Assembly (NCBI GenBank): GCA_033439265.1
Contig: JAVTVX010000004.1
Span: forward strand, 16,257,701-16,321,700
DNA length: 64,000 nt
DNA from: Dillenia suffruticosa
Taxonomy: Eukaryota > Streptophyta > Magnoliopsida > Dilleniales > Dilleniaceae
Direction: 5' to 3'
Shown here: one piece after another, positions 48,382-59,500 of the stretch
How positions within the stretch are numbered: position 1 is the stretch's first letter
Layout of the letters: every line of letters begins with the position of its first letter
Translations under genes and position numbers: made by a program
Notes under the pieces: model-generated
Told to the model about the DNA's origin: nothing
Databases searched by the model: none
The model's input: only the letters and a program-made list of their open reading frames with translations

Positions 48382-49560
48382 TTTTGTTCAAGATCTTTAT
48401 AATTATTCATAATGTTGAGCGTCACATGATATGATAAAAAAATTGTCTACAAATTTATTGAGATTTCTTGATTATCATAAGTTTCAGATACTTGAATTTC
48501 TTTTGAAATTTTATCATTTATTTTGTTTCGAAAGTCCCGTATAATGGACTTTTCTAGAGTTGTCACTTTTTGAATTTGACCATCTTCATTTTTCGTTTCT
48601 TTTCTTTTGGAAGACTTTATTTTTAGAATCAATTAGTATACTACGTTTCATATATGGTTTAAACTCATTTGCAATAGCAATTTGTCCTATAAGGACTTCA
48701 ATTCTAATTGGAGCGTTCGAAGTTGGTATGTATGATTTAGTTACTTTTTTGGGTTGTAAATGCGTCTAGCAAATGATTCATTAATGTTTGTAAATAAATT
48801 ATCTTTTGAATTTTCCGTTCATGTTGCTTTGTTCATGAATCAAGATAAAACATTGATAATCCATTTTAACTAATTTCCTTTTGCAGTTGCTTATTTTCTC
48901 CCTTTAATATTTGGAATAATGACTCATCAAAATGGCATTCGGTGAAACTAACCATAAACAAGTTGCCGTTGATTGCTCTAGAATTTAGCTGTAAATGGTG
49001 ATTCATGCTCAACATATGTTCCCAACCTCCTTTGAGGACCCAACTTTGTGGATTATTGTGGAGCAATTGGAATATATATATATACCACACATCCAAAATT
49101 CTTACATAGAAAATATTTGATTTCTAGCCAAAAAAAAAAAACCCTAACTATAAAGGGAAGAACTCATTATTCCTTGTTAGCCCAATGCAAATTAGTGTTG
49201 TAGCATGTAAAATAGCATATCCTCAAACAGAAACTGAGAGGTCTGATTTTATAAGTAAAGATCTTGCACTTAGTTGAACAAGTTTTATAAATGATTCTAC
49301 CAGACTATTTTGTGTATGATCATGCGTTGTAGGATGTTCAATCGTTATCTCAATTAACGTACAAAAATTGTTGAAAGATTAGGAGATAAATTCACCAACA
49401 TTGTCGATATGAGTTGCTTTTATTATAATTTGGAAAATGTGCTTGTAACTAACTAATTGAATAACTAATCTTGCAAATGTCTGAGTTGATAATAAAAGTG
49501 ACCATCTTGTTAATATCCACATGATCAAATATATATCTTGGACACAATCTAGAAATGTAA
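48382..49560 (-). pseudogene. Copia integrase to pre-RT region
   Basis: On the minus strand, from high to low coordinates, the reading includes ATHIDNVGEFISQSFNN and THDHTQNSLVESFIK. These are the integrase core, where active copies have DN.GEF and HTQNG.AE. GYAILHATTLICIGLT follows near 49,200, then LNSRAINGNLFMVSFTECHF and DESLFQILKGENKQ at 48,870-48,990, and finally KSIIRDFRNKI..EISINL at 48,450-48,560. Frames shift repeatedly. The last copia residues before the gypsy junction continue in the fragment at 39,530. Confidence 0.78.
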
Positions 49561-49785
49561 TGGATTCGCTCCAATTTAAATGATAATAACCTAATAATTA
49601 ACTTATCTTGCGAATAAGCAGCAAAGCAGAATTAATTAAATTGAAATATCTTTTGATTTTTTAGCGAATATCCACATGAATTCAAAACTTCTGGTTTACA
49701 ATAGTATGCACTTTAATAAATTGTATTTATATATGTGTAATACAAACCAGAGAAATAAGTAAGTAATATTTTAGATTGTTCAGAG
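49561..49785. other. AT-rich junction sequence
   Basis: Short AT-rich stretch between the copia remnant and the LINE fragment. No domain recognised. Confidence 0.4.
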
Positions 49786-50130
49786 TTGAAAGCCTTACTC
49801 TCAGAGGATAGGATTTCGGCTGCTATACAAGGTTTTAGCATTGATAGTGCCCGACATCCTGATGGTTTCTATGGATGGTTCTTTTGTGTCGTGTTGACAT
49901 ATTATTCCAATGATGTAGTTTCTACTGTGTATAATTTCTTTTCTGGCACTAAGTTGCCGTCAATTGTGAGAGCCATTTCGATTATTTTACTACCCAAGGT
50001 TTCAAATTCTTCCTCTTTTATCTGATTTTCGATCTATTCACTAGCTGACTTTGTTAGTAATATGTTTTTTTTCCCAAAAATCTTGCTACTTGATTAAACA
50101 CAATTCTTAACAGGTATAACGTATTTAGTT
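49786..50130 (+). pseudogene. LINE reverse transcriptase fragment
   Basis: One frame of about 80 codons reads LSEDRISAAIQGFSID followed by HPDGFYGWFF, a V..VYNFFSGTKLP stretch and ISIILLPKVSNSSSF. This is the order of the plant LINE RT N-terminal blocks (A.F.I, APGPDGF, FF, P, LIPKV). After the stop at 50,023 the frame continues with LADFVSNMFF, like the next RT block. Active LINEs copy their RNA at a nicked target. Only about 350 bp survive, cut off on the right by the reversed CACTA element. Confidence 0.7.
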
Positions 50131-50189
50131 TAAATCATCAAAAGTATCCAATGTGTGAGATTATTGCTACCATAACTACCAAATTAGAG

Positions 50190-51480
50190 CGTTGAGGTGA
50201 CGGTCAAAAACCGTCTGCATAACTCATCAAATCTGTCAGCAATACTTTCTCCAATGAAAGCACATTCAGTTGGACATACACCAGTCGAGATAGATATATC
50301 GTGACGCTTGGGCTACTGTTGGAGCATGTCACATATGTATACTGACGGAAGGATGGAGTTGGTAAAACTAGTGATGTATCGTCAGTTACCATGTGTTATC
50401 AAATAGTAAAACTTGTGATGGTTACCATGTGTTACCATATGTTACTACCATTATCTTCGGTTGCGATTGAGATAGAAAATATTAGAAAATGTTGATGGTT
50501 AGAAATGAGTTAGAAAATTGTATCAAATATTGACGGTTATTATTGAGTTATAAAATTATACAAATTGTCAACGGTAGGAAAGTGTTAGTGAAATTAGTGG
50601 TTTGTATAGTCACTTATCATGCGTTAGGAGATGTTACTACTCCATCATCGGTTACCATTGACTTATAAAATGTTACAAAATGTTGACGATAGAAAAGTGT
50701 TAGTAAAATTAGTGTTGTATGATCTCGGTTACTATTGAGTTAAAAAATTATGTAATATGTAGTCAGTAGAAAAGTGTTACGAGACGTTACTAATTTTTAT
50801 CATCGATTACTGTTGAGTAACAAAATGTCACAACATATTGACATTAGAAAATGTTAGTAGAATTACTGACTTCAACGTCAGTTACTATGTGTTATCATAT
50901 GTTACCCTGTGTTACAGTCACCATGTGTTATCACATGATCAAAATGTTGACGGTACAAAATGTTAGTAAAATTTGTGGTTTTATGGTCGGTTACTATGTG
51001 TTACCATATGTTACTAGCATTAGCATCGATTCCTATTGAGATAGAAAATATTAGAAAATATTGACACTTACCAATGAGTTACAAAATTGAACTAAATATT
51101 GATGGTTATCATTCAGTAATGAAATTGTACATAATGTCCACGGTAAAAAAGTGTCAGTCAAATTGGTGGTTTTATAGTCACTTATCATGTGTTAGGAGAT
51201 CTTACTACTTCATCACCGGTTACCACTGAGTTACAAAATGGTTGTTGACTGTAGAACAGTGTTAGTAAAATTTTTTATTTTAACGTCGGTTGTTATTAAA
51301 TTACAAAATTTTAAAATATTGATGATAGAAAAGTGTTAGTAAAATTTGTTTTTTATGATCGGTTACTATTGAGTTACAAAATGGTGCTAAATATTGTCGA
51401 GTGAAAAGTGTTACGAAACGTAGTTAGCATTGAGTGACAAAATACAGTTATTATATGTTACTTTGTGTTATCATACAATG
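50190..51480. repeat. Left subterminal repeat array of the reversed element
   Basis: About 1.3 kb of degenerate tandem units of roughly 85-130 bp. Each contains words such as TTGACGGTAGAAAAGTGTTA, GTAAAATTAGTGGTTTTAT, TCGGTTACCATTGAGTTA and CAAAATGTT, with bursts of ATGTGTTACCATATGTTAC. It is the likely binding region for a TNPA-type protein. Confidence 0.7.
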
Positions 51481-51527
51481 TGTTACAATGTGTTACTATG
51501 TGTTACTATGGGTTACTGGAATTACTT

Positions 51528-51695
51528 CATGGACGGGTACAAGAAGGGCACAAGCATACGCCTCACAGGGGCGGACGGGCGCAAGAAGGGTTCAAGCATA
51601 CTCCTCACAGGGGCCCTCACATGATAGACGGGCATAAGCATATGCCTTACAAGGGCCAGTGAATGCATGCCGGGCGTAAGAAAATACCATGCATG
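51528..51695. repeat. Threefold GGGC-rich repeat
   Basis: Three to four imperfect copies of a unit of about 45 bp containing GACGGGCGCAAGAAGGGTTC, AAGCATACTCCTCACAGGGG. It is G-rich against its surroundings, in the position where the other CACTA elements have GC islands. Confidence 0.7.
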
Positions 51696-51699
51696 TTAG

Positions 51700-52239
51700 A
51701 GCGATTACTTTATTATTTTTTATTTTAAAAATATTATTATTAAAATAAATACATCTTGATTATTATCAAATTAAATAATGTAATAATATAAAATTAGTCA
51801 TCACCACCACATGATTTAAGTGTGTATAAAAAAATTACAAAAATATTATAAATTTAAACAGAATTGTATTAACATACCGAGATTGAGTGGTACATTATAT
51901 TGAGTAATAGATATAAGACGAAAAGGAAAGAAAGATTCCTGTTCCACAATAACATGTCTGTCTTGTACTAATAGTAAGAGGGTGAAACAAAAATGAAATA
52001 AAAAATATCTCTTGGTGAAACCCAAAATGAAACAAAAAACGTTCATTCCATCACAAAAAATATTACCATTACAATTTGGAGGTCACAATCCCACCATATT
52101 TCCAAAACTAAGCAAAGTAGTGAGCAACAAGTTTATGTCAAACTTTCTTCCTATCAATAAAAAAATGAATAAAAAAGTGAAATTAATACAATCATGTAGT
52201 AACATTATAAAAAATATAAAGAATGGTTATAAAAGAAAA
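51700..52239 (-). pseudogene. Possible continuation of the TNPA-like remnant
   Basis: Left flank of the 2.5 kb insertion. On the minus strand an acceptor-like TTTTTTTATTGATAG occurs at about 52,160, followed by GGAAGAAAGTTTGACATAAAC, which could resume the interrupted gene. The deduced residues are not convincingly Transposase_24, and stops are frequent. Nothing else is recognisable. Confidence 0.3.
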
Positions 52240-52259
52240 CACTACAAAAAAACAGCATT

Positions 52260-52730
52260 TTAGCCACATATTTAGCGACGAAAATTTTAAAAAAATTCGT
52301 CGCTAAAAACATTAGAGACGGATTTAGCGACGAAAAATTTTTCGTCGCTAATAACGCGTCGCAAAAATTTAGCGACGAAAATTAGAAATCCGTCGCTAAA
52401 TTTAGCGACGAAAATTGAAATCTGTCGCTAAATTTAGCGACAAATAATTTTTCGTCACTAAAATTCGTCACAAACTTTAGCGACGAAAAATTATCCATCG
52501 CTAAATTAGCGACATAAAAAAATCCGTTGCTAAATTTAGCGACAAAAATCTAAAATTCGTCGCTAAATTTAGTGACAGATAATTTTTGTCGCTAAAATCC
52601 GTCACTAATTTAGGGAAAAAAAATTTGTAATAATAAAAAAATCCGTCGCTAAATTCAGCGACGGATTTGGAATCCGTCACAAAAATCCGTCGCTAGAATC
52701 CGTCGCTGATTTCAAATTCCGTCAAATGAA
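52260..52730. repeat. Left subterminal array of the 2.5 kb element
   Basis: Dense TTTAGCGACGAAAATT / AATCCGTCGCTAAATT repeats, same half-site as in the 23.9 kb element. Confidence 0.88.
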
Positions 52731-52737
52731 ATGTTCA

Positions 52738-52845
52738 GGGAGGGCACGTGTCACCCGAGCGCCACCCTTGCCCACCCGAGCCAGCCCGCCCGAGCACGTG
52801 CCACCTGAGCCAGCACCCCGCACCCCGCGCAGGCACTCTTAATTT
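52738..52845. repeat. GC-rich island in the 2.5 kb element, left
   Basis: About 100 C-rich bases with repeated CCCGAGC, CACGTG and GCCACC words, directly followed by the tRNA-like segment. Confidence 0.7.
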
Positions 52846-52863
52846 CTGGAAAATGCCTTCTGC

Positions 52864-52929
52864 CTCCACCGAGGTTCGAACTCCAGACTCCGCACTCCTG
52901 CATGCAACCTGTAAACCACCAAGCCAAAG
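52864..52929 (-). other. tRNA-promoter-like segment, minus strand
   Basis: On the minus strand GGCTTGGTGGTTTACAGG is followed about 25 bases later by GGAGTTCGAACCTCGGTGG. These resemble the A and B boxes of a tRNA gene or SINE head. It does not fold into a convincing tRNA cloverleaf by eye. The stretch CACCGAGGTTCGAA recurs at 62,553. Confidence 0.5.
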
Positions 52930-53530
52930 ATATTATTATGATATAAATTTCTTTTTTTATTATTTATTATCTTTATTTCACATTTTTCTATTAATAATAA
53001 AATAATATATAATAATAATTTAAAATAATAAATATAATAACTTTTTTTATTTATACCACCCACCTAAAATAATATTAATTAAAAATAATAAATATGATAA
53101 TTTTTAATAAAATAAAAAATAATAAAATACTAATTTAAAATAAAATAATAAATTAATTAAAAAATATGTTTATATTATATTTTGATTTCTTCTTTTTTCT
53201 TTTATCTTATTATCTTATTATTTTTTTTCATTTTTATTTTATTTTTTTAATCCATAATTTAAAAATGGATTACAATATCTCAAAACTATAAAATTATAAT
53301 TATCAATAAATTATAATATATTAATAATTTAAAAAATATATATATTTAATTATAAAATATTTTTGTTCGTTATAATAAAATTATTATATATTATAATAAA
53401 ATTATTATATATTATAATAAAATTATTATATATAAGAAATGAGAGTAGAAAGAAAAAAAAACCCAAAAATAGAGATAAGGAAAAAAAAGTGAGAATAGAA
53501 AACAAAGAAGAGGAAGAAAGTTACACAACA
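52930..53530. other. AT-rich core of the 2.5 kb element
   Basis: AT-rich filler with three tandem copies of a TATTATAATAAAATTATTATA unit at about 53,368-53,432. No coding signal. Confidence 0.55.
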
Positions 53531-53534
53531 ACAC

Positions 53535-53597
53535 TCGTGGCCCAGTGGTAACATGTCTTCGAGATTCAGGTCCAAGTCCAAAGTTTGAATCCCTTCA
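53535..53597 (+). other. tRNA-promoter-like segment, plus strand
   Basis: TCGTGGCCCAGTGGTAACAT followed about 30 bases later by AAGTTTGAATCCCTTCA, resembling A and B boxes of a tRNA-derived sequence. It faces the opposite way from the one at 52,864, so the two flank the AT-rich core as an inverted pair. Confidence 0.5.
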
Positions 53598-53623
53598 ACT
53601 ACAGATTTATTTATATTTTTTGA

Positions 53624-53793
53624 GGCGCGCCCCAGCAGGCGCGCGGGCGCTCGCGCCTGCCTGCCTGGGCACCCAGGCAGGCACGCCCCAGCAAGCGCGG
53701 GCGCCCAGGCAGGTGCGCGCAGGGCGCGCGGGCGCCCAGGGGGCGCCCAGGCAGGCAGGCGCCCGCGCGTGCACGGGCCGGCGCCCGCGCAGG
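53624..53793. repeat. GC-rich island in the 2.5 kb element, right
   Basis: About 170 bases of GC-rich repeats with GCGCGGGCGCCCAGGCAGG, a word shared with the island at 8,418 of the 23.9 kb element. Confidence 0.75.
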
Positions 53794-54117
53794 TTTAGAT
53801 TAATATTTAATTAAAAAATTTATATTATTAAATAAAATAATACAAATAAAATAAAATTATCTATACAATAATAAAAAATATTAAATCAAAAAAAAGAGAA
53901 AAAATAATAAATTAATTAAAATATATATATAATTTAAATAAAATAAAATATATGGTTTTTTTTAAGAATTAAGAAATATAATATAATAAAATAAAATGTA
54001 AATTAAAATATTATAAAATAATAATATGATTTGTTAATATAAAATAATAAAATTAAATAAAAATTAAATAAAAATTAAATTAAATTATAATAAAATTATA
54101 ATTAAAAGAAGATAAAA

Positions 54118-54750
54118 TTCAGCGACGGATTTGGAATCCGTCGCTGAAATTATTAAAATAAAACAAAATTCTAATTATTCAGCGATGGATTTGGAATCCA
54201 TCGCTGAATCAGCCACGGATTTGGAAATCTGTCGCTAAATTAAATTCGGTTGTTAAATTAATTTTTTAATTTAAATATTATATTAATATTATTTTTTATT
54301 TAATTATATATAAAAAACCTATTTAGCGACGGATTTCGAATCCGTCGCTGAATCAACCACGGATTTAGAAATCCGTCGCTAAACCGTGGTTGTTAAATTA
54401 ATTTTTTAATTTAAATATTATATTAATATTATATTTTATTTAATTATATATAAAAAACTTATTTAGCGACGAAAGTTGCAACGAAAAATTTTTTTTGTCG
54501 CCAATTAGCGACGAATTTAGTCACGAAAATTTTTTCGTCACTAATTAGCGACGAATTTAGCCATAAAAATTTTTTCGTCACTAATTAGCGATGAATTTTG
54601 CTACGAATGATGTGTCCGTTGCTAATTTAGCCACGACTTCCTTTTCGTTGCAAATTTTGTGGCAAATTAGCGACGAAAAAGTTTTTGTCACTAAATTCGT
54701 CGCAAAATAGCAACGAATTTTTTCCGTCGCGAAAATTCGTGGCTAAAATC
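54118..54750. repeat. Right subterminal array of the 2.5 kb element
   Basis: Palindromic units such as AGCGACGGATTTGGAATCCG (followed by TCGCTGAA), then two copies of a longer block that includes CGTGGTTGTTAAATTAATTT, and then TTAGCGACGAATTTAG direct repeats up to the terminus. Confidence 0.88.
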
Positions 54751-54775
54751 GTGTTTTTTTGTAGTGAAATATTAC

Positions 54776-55102
54776 CTATGGGATTAACTTGGGCCTCTTC
54801 ATTCGTCATGGCAGCATACGTTCTTGTGATTTAATTCGTTCATTTCAACTAGCATATGTTGTCCTTTTTCTAAGTTCCAAACATCTTGACAGCGTGTTGG
54901 ACCTCTACATTTCTTCACAACTATTAAAAAAATAAACATGGGTTGTCAGTTGATAAAATTATAATGTCAAACCTCAAATTAAAATAATACATGGGATAAC
55001 ATTTTCGCAAGATTGGGTTTCTTCATATTGAACTTGTTGTTGGGATTGTTGTGATTCATCATACTGAGTAACAATATTTATCTGGCATTTAGTTCGTCCC
55101 AT
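54776..55102 (-). pseudogene. TNPA-like N-terminus, broken
   Basis: Minus-strand ATG at 55,102 gives MGRTKCQINIVTQYDE followed by a Gln-rich stretch to about 55,000. A second segment from an acceptor at 54,921 reads KKCRGPTRCQDVWNLEKG, then MLVEMNELN, then MTNEEAQVNPIG. The RGPT and NPIG blocks are characteristic of TNPA-type (Transposase_24) proteins of CACTA elements, which bind subterminal DNA. Phases at the intron do not match and there is a frameshift before MTNEEA. The remnant stops at a GGTAAT donor-like site, and nine bases later the 2.5 kb CACTA element is inserted. Confidence 0.6.
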
Positions 55103-55832
55103 AGCTACGGTGGTTCGCAGAGCAGATGATTTCAGAGTAAGAGCTTTGAGAAAAGAAATACTTCATACTTAATATAATATTTTTGGATTAAAATTCAATT
55201 ATAAAGCTCGCCATTTTGTACCACTCTTTTTTTTCTTTACCCACCTTTTTTCCGCACTTCTTACTGCCTTTTTTAAATTAAAATTTTTACCACTGCCTTT
55301 TTCTTCTTTCATATATTTCTTTTTTTCATATTTTTAAATCGGTAAGATTTGTTGCATATTAATTTTATATTATTTTCAATTTCATGTTGAGAACTTAGAA
55401 CAGTGAAAAAGTCACTCAATCGAAAGTTTATTATTAAATTCCTTTTAAATTAGATTTAATCATGACTTAATAGCTACCACTTTATTACCACCGGTTAGTA
55501 TGCATAATTGCAAATAACAATTAAATAAAATTGATAACACATATCTCAACGCAATAATTAAATAACAATTATTTAGAGAGGTATTGGAGGGAAAGAAAAG
55601 TTTTGATATTTTATATAATAATTTATAGCACAATTTTTTTCCATTTTTTTCACACTTTTATTTATTACCCCATTTTTCAGTATTTTACCATTTTTTAAAA
55701 CTTCACAACATTTCTTACTCCATTGTAGTTATTTCGTTATTTAAATTAATAATATTAATTAACTCATAGTTTAATTTTTTATAGAAATGTGATTTTGGCT
55801 GAGAATTAGAAATTTAGAGGAGTAATGACTCA

Positions 55833-55870
<38 letters not shown>

Positions 55871-56529
55871 GCATATATGCAATTTGGAAAATATTATCAT
55901 TCTCTTTACCCACTTTTCTTTTACCTCTATTTTATCATTATCATTATCATTATTACACATGCACACATATTTTTTTATTTGTAACTACATTTTTTATTTT
56001 ATTATTACATTCTTTTATTACTACATTATCACTATAATATTAATATATTATATTATATATTTTGTTACTATATCATTACTATATTATTCTAGCGATAATT
56101 ATACCAATAATACTTATTATACCATATATATCACAATTCTTATTTAATTTTTGATTTTTTAATTAAGGATAAAATTATGAAATGAAATGTAATGATATAA
56201 TTAATTATGTTACATCATATTTAATATTATTTAATATTATTTAATATTATTTAATTATGTTGGTAGTTATTATTTTATCATATTAATGAAAAATGAAAAA
56301 TAAGATGTTTATCCTCTACTTTTTCTCTATATACTCTTATTTTTAGTTCCACATTAACTTGTGTTCACTTATGTCCATATGTATTATAACCTTTCAATTA
56401 CTACATAACATATAATTAATAATTATAATTGAAACTCTCGCAAAGTTTGCATTGGTTGTTTAACTAAATTTAAACAAAAATTAAATATAGTTTTCACTTA
56501 AATATTTATATAAAAACCAAATATTTTGT
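55103..56529. other. AT-rich stretch with (CA)n and (TA)n
   Basis: No gene seen. A (CA)n run at 55,833-55,857 passes into (TA)n at 55,857-55,870. TTATCATTATCATTATCATT follows at 55,931. TTTAATATTATTTAATATTA repeats lie near 56,220. Confidence 0.5.
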
Positions 56530-57425
56530 AATAATAATATATTTGTATTGTTGTTCGAACTTGTTATCACTTGTTACCACTTGAATATACCACTTGACAC
56601 TCATTATCATCATGCACACAATGAATATTACTTATTACCATTTCTTACAATTTGAATATACCACTTGTTACCATACACCATGCTCGTTGAGAAATAATAG
56701 TTATTACTTATTACCACTTGTTACCATCTATTATAGTCCTTGTTATCACTTATTACCATTTCTACATATTATCATTACCATTCATTACAACATATTATTA
56801 CTATTTCTATACACTATATATTACCATTACCATTCATTAGAGCATATTAGATGGAGAAATGATATAATCTAACAAAATTACATTTCATATAAATAAGGAA
56901 TATTACTTGTCACTCATTATATAATATACCGCTAGTCACTTGTTATCATGCACACAAGGAATATTGCTTATTACCACTTCTTACAATTTGAATATACTAC
57001 TTGTTACCATGCACACTTTATTACCACTTGTTACCGTCTATTACACTCATATCACTTCACATGATCAATATCACTTGTTATCATTTATTACCATTTCTGT
57101 ACACTACATATTACCATTAGAAAACAAAACAATGATTATATACTTTAACAAAATTACATTTCGTACACAAGGAATATTACTTGGTTATATAACATGCCGC
57201 TTGTCAATGCACACAAGGAATATTACTTCTTACCATTTCTTACAATTTGAATATACCATTTTGTTACGATGGACACTTGTTGAGAAATATCAATTATTAC
57301 TTATTACCAATTGTGACCACTTGTGACCGCTTGTTACGATCTTATACTCATATCACTTCATGATTAATATCACTTCATTTCTGTACACTGCATATTACCA
57401 TTACCATTCATTACAGAAGAAAACA
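56530..57425. repeat. TTACCACTTGTTACCA repeat array
   Basis: Several imperfect copies of a unit of about 200-300 bp. Words include ACAAGGAATATTACTT, TTACCA.TTCTTACAATTTGA, ATATACCACTTGTTACCATG, TGTACACT..CATATTACCATT and CAAAATTACATTTC. The same TTACCAC word recurs at 61,215-61,340 and 62,960-63,070 and in complement (AGTAGTAAGTAA) at 58,480-58,780. Confidence 0.65.
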
Positions 57426-57452
57426 AAACAATGATTATACAATCTAACAAAA

Positions 57453-57851
57453 TTACATTTCATACAAATATTCATCCCATACTACTCTATTAATATCATT
57501 ATCATCATTCATGTCTATTGATACGTTCCCTTCGTCTTCATCAATATTACTCCGAACCCACACCTGCTGATTGTTTGAAGTGTTATTTTCTGAATTCAGG
57601 TTTACTTCATCACCCATGTCAAATTTATCTCTAACTTTACTATGCTTTACAACAAGCCATCCTTTGTCTCTTTCATCCATTATATAAAATACCTTCTTTG
57701 CCTGAGCTGCCAACACATAAGGATCATCCAACAAATCCACACTTGTATGAGTGAGATATGAAAAATTTACAAGTGTTGAACCAAATCTATTCTTCTTTGT
57801 CTCTTTCTTGGATATTATGGGTTTGCATATGCCGAGCTCACATGTGAACAC
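57453..57851 (-). pseudogene. C-terminal end of a TNP2-like transposase
   Basis: A 132-codon minus-strand frame. NRFGSTLVNFSYLTHTSVDL, DDPYVLAAQAKKVFYIMD, DKGWLVVKHSKVRDKFDMGD match the C-terminal region of CACTA TNP2 proteins (DUF4216 and following), where relatives have PFVFASQ..QVFYV..D..W.VV....PRD.FDM. An acidic tail (NIDEDEGNVSIDMNDDNDIN) ends it. The catalytic part of the transposase is not present upstream on this strand; the sequence before it is a 50-60 bp tandem repeat. It is therefore a truncated relic, oriented towards the TNPA-like remnant at 55.1 kb, in the usual TNP2-then-TNPA order. Confidence 0.8.
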
Positions 57852-57894
57852 TAAATGAATGAATATGAATAGTTTTTTTGTTGTCCAAATATAC

Positions 57895-58045
57895 CTAGCT
57901 ATAGATTAGGTTTTTGTTTGTATATGGCATGCAAGTGAGAACTTCCGTTTTTGTTTGCATATGGCATGCATCCAAGTGAACTTCCAATAGATTAGGTTTT
58001 TGTTTGCATATGGCATATGGCATGCAAGTAAACTTCACAGGTAAA
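57895..58045. repeat. Tandem repeat with CATATGGCATGCAAGTGA
   Basis: Three copies of a unit of about 50-60 bp containing AGATTAGGTTTTTGTTTGCA and TATGGCATGCAAGTGAACTT. It abuts the truncated transposase end. Confidence 0.7.
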
Positions 58046-58159
58046 TGTAAATGAATAACCTTTTTGCGGACATTTGCGGACATATGTACAGAGGTGTGAC
58101 TGCATTCAAGAGAAATAATAAAAATTCCACACAACTTCATTAACATACCATAAATAATA

Positions 58160-58265
58160 TATATAATATATATTCTTATATTCTTATATATAATATATAT
58201 AAGAATAATATATATAATATATATACCAAATATAATATATATAAGAATATAGAATATATATATAT
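58160..58265. repeat. AT-only palindromic tract
   Basis: ATATATAAGAATATAG and TATATTCTTATATATA-type words in both orientations. It could extrude as a cruciform. No other signal. Confidence 0.55.
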
Positions 58266-58469
58266 ACAATTTTTTTGGTTTATCCTTTGATTACTAATAA
58301 TACATTCTTTAAATTAATAATTAAATTATTATCCTCTTTCATTATTATTATTATTAATTTTATGTAATTAGATTTATATCTATATTTAATTAATTTATAA
58401 TGTAGAATTATTATAATCTCATTTATTATTTTATATTGAATTCCTAGGGTATTATATAATTATATATAT

Positions 58470-58795
58470 ATAAGTAGTAAATAGTACGTAGTAGTAAGTA
58501 ATAGTAGGTAGTAAATAGTATGTAGTAAGTAATAGTAGGTCTATATAAGTAGTAAATAGTATATAGTAAGTAATAGTATATAGTAAATAGTATGTAATAA
58601 GTAATAGTAGTAAGCTGTAGTAACTATGTAGTAAGTAAACAGTTGTAAAACTAGTAAGAAACAGTAGTAAGAGTAGTAAGTAGTTAAAGCTAGTAAGCAG
58701 CATAGTAAGTAGTTATTAGCTACTAAGTAATAAGCAACAGTAGTAAGTCGTAATAACTAGTAAGAAAGTAATAAGTAGCGATAATTGCATAAATA
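58470..58795. repeat. AGTAGTAAGTAATAGTA repeat array
   Basis: About 300 bases of AGTAGTAAGTAATAGTAGGT-like repeats, the complement of the TTACTAC/TTACCAC arrays elsewhere in this element. Confidence 0.65.
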
Positions 58796-59500
58796 ATTGA
58801 TAGAGTTTTAAATCCAATGGTTGGTTTTGTTCGTAGGAGTTTTAAATCTAATGGTTGGGTTTTGTTGTCGGGAGTTTCAAATTTTGCAGGCCATTGTCTT
58901 TTCAAGTAACATCAATATAATATCGACGAGTAAAATTATCTCGAATTACTAACATTTGATCTTACGGTAGAAACTTAACATTTTAATATTTTATTTTTTT
59001 GAAAATTTTAAGAAAGAAGAGAGAAGAAGAAAGAAGAAGAAAAGAAGAAAAGAATGAAAGAAGAAAAGAAGATCTGGTTGCTTCATGTTGTGATTGAGAA
59101 GAAGATTTCCACTCTTGGTAGATTTGAAAAGAAAATAAAAAAAACAAAGGAAAAATGAAAGATACAGTTAACACAAGCAAGGAGGCATCCGAGAAAAGGT
59201 GAGTTAAGTTTTAATTTTAGGTTAATTATGTTATAATTTTGGTTAGTTCTTACTAATTTTTTTAAAATTTTTTAATTTATATTAGTTTATTTTTATGTGA
59301 TTTATGATTTTAAATGTAAACAAATTTTTAATTTAAATTAATTTTGAATTTCTTTTGCATCAGAAAGGAGTCCAAGAAGAAATTCATATGGCACTTGCTT
59401 CCAATAACCGTTAGTTATTATTATTATTATTTTGATTATGTATATTTTGAATTGAATAAAGTTTTTAATGCAAGTTAATGTGATTTTTTTAATAGACATG
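58796..59500. other. Upstream region of the Ulp1-like gene
   Basis: A short direct repeat of GAGTTTTAAATC.AATGGTTG at 58,803 and 58,838 precedes a purine-rich GAAGAAGAAAG tract (59,010-59,070). ATGAAAGATACAGTTAACAC at 59,154 is a possible start of an N-terminal exon ending near 59,198 before GTGAGT. This cannot be confirmed. Confidence 0.35.

Larger units (their letters stand above)
38785..49600 (-). mobile_element. Reverse-oriented copia remnant split by a gypsy element
   Basis: Copia pol domains lie on the minus strand on both sides of a gypsy element. Integrase and the region between integrase and RT are at 48,382-49,560, and the reverse transcriptase continues at 39,530-38,785. The reading resumes at the same point of the protein on the far side, so the gypsy element landed inside reverse transcriptase. 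No LTRs of this copia element were recognised. Confidence 0.78.
52240..54766 (+). mobile_element. 2.5 kb non-autonomous CACTA element
   Basis: Left end CACTACAAAAAAACA (52,240) and right end complement CACTACAAAAAAACACGATT (54,766) form near-perfect inverted termini. The target duplication is AAA on each side (52,237-52,239 and 54,767-54,769). Subterminal arrays of TTAGCGACGAAA-type repeats lie at 52,260-52,720 and 54,120-54,750. There is no transposase gene. The interior is two GC-rich islands, two tRNA-promoter-like segments in opposite orientation and AT-rich filler. The right end matches the left end of the 23.9 kb element closely, so this is a dependent relative. It lies in a probable intron of the TNPA-like remnant, about 9 bp after the donor. 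Confidence 0.92.

Noticed and set aside
52260..52730. CRISPR array
   Set aside because: Short palindromic repeats are not evenly spaced with unique spacers, and the termini show a plant CACTA element.
53535..53597. Functional tRNA gene
   Set aside because: A and B box-like words are present but no cloverleaf with a paired acceptor stem or clear anticodon arm could be drawn.
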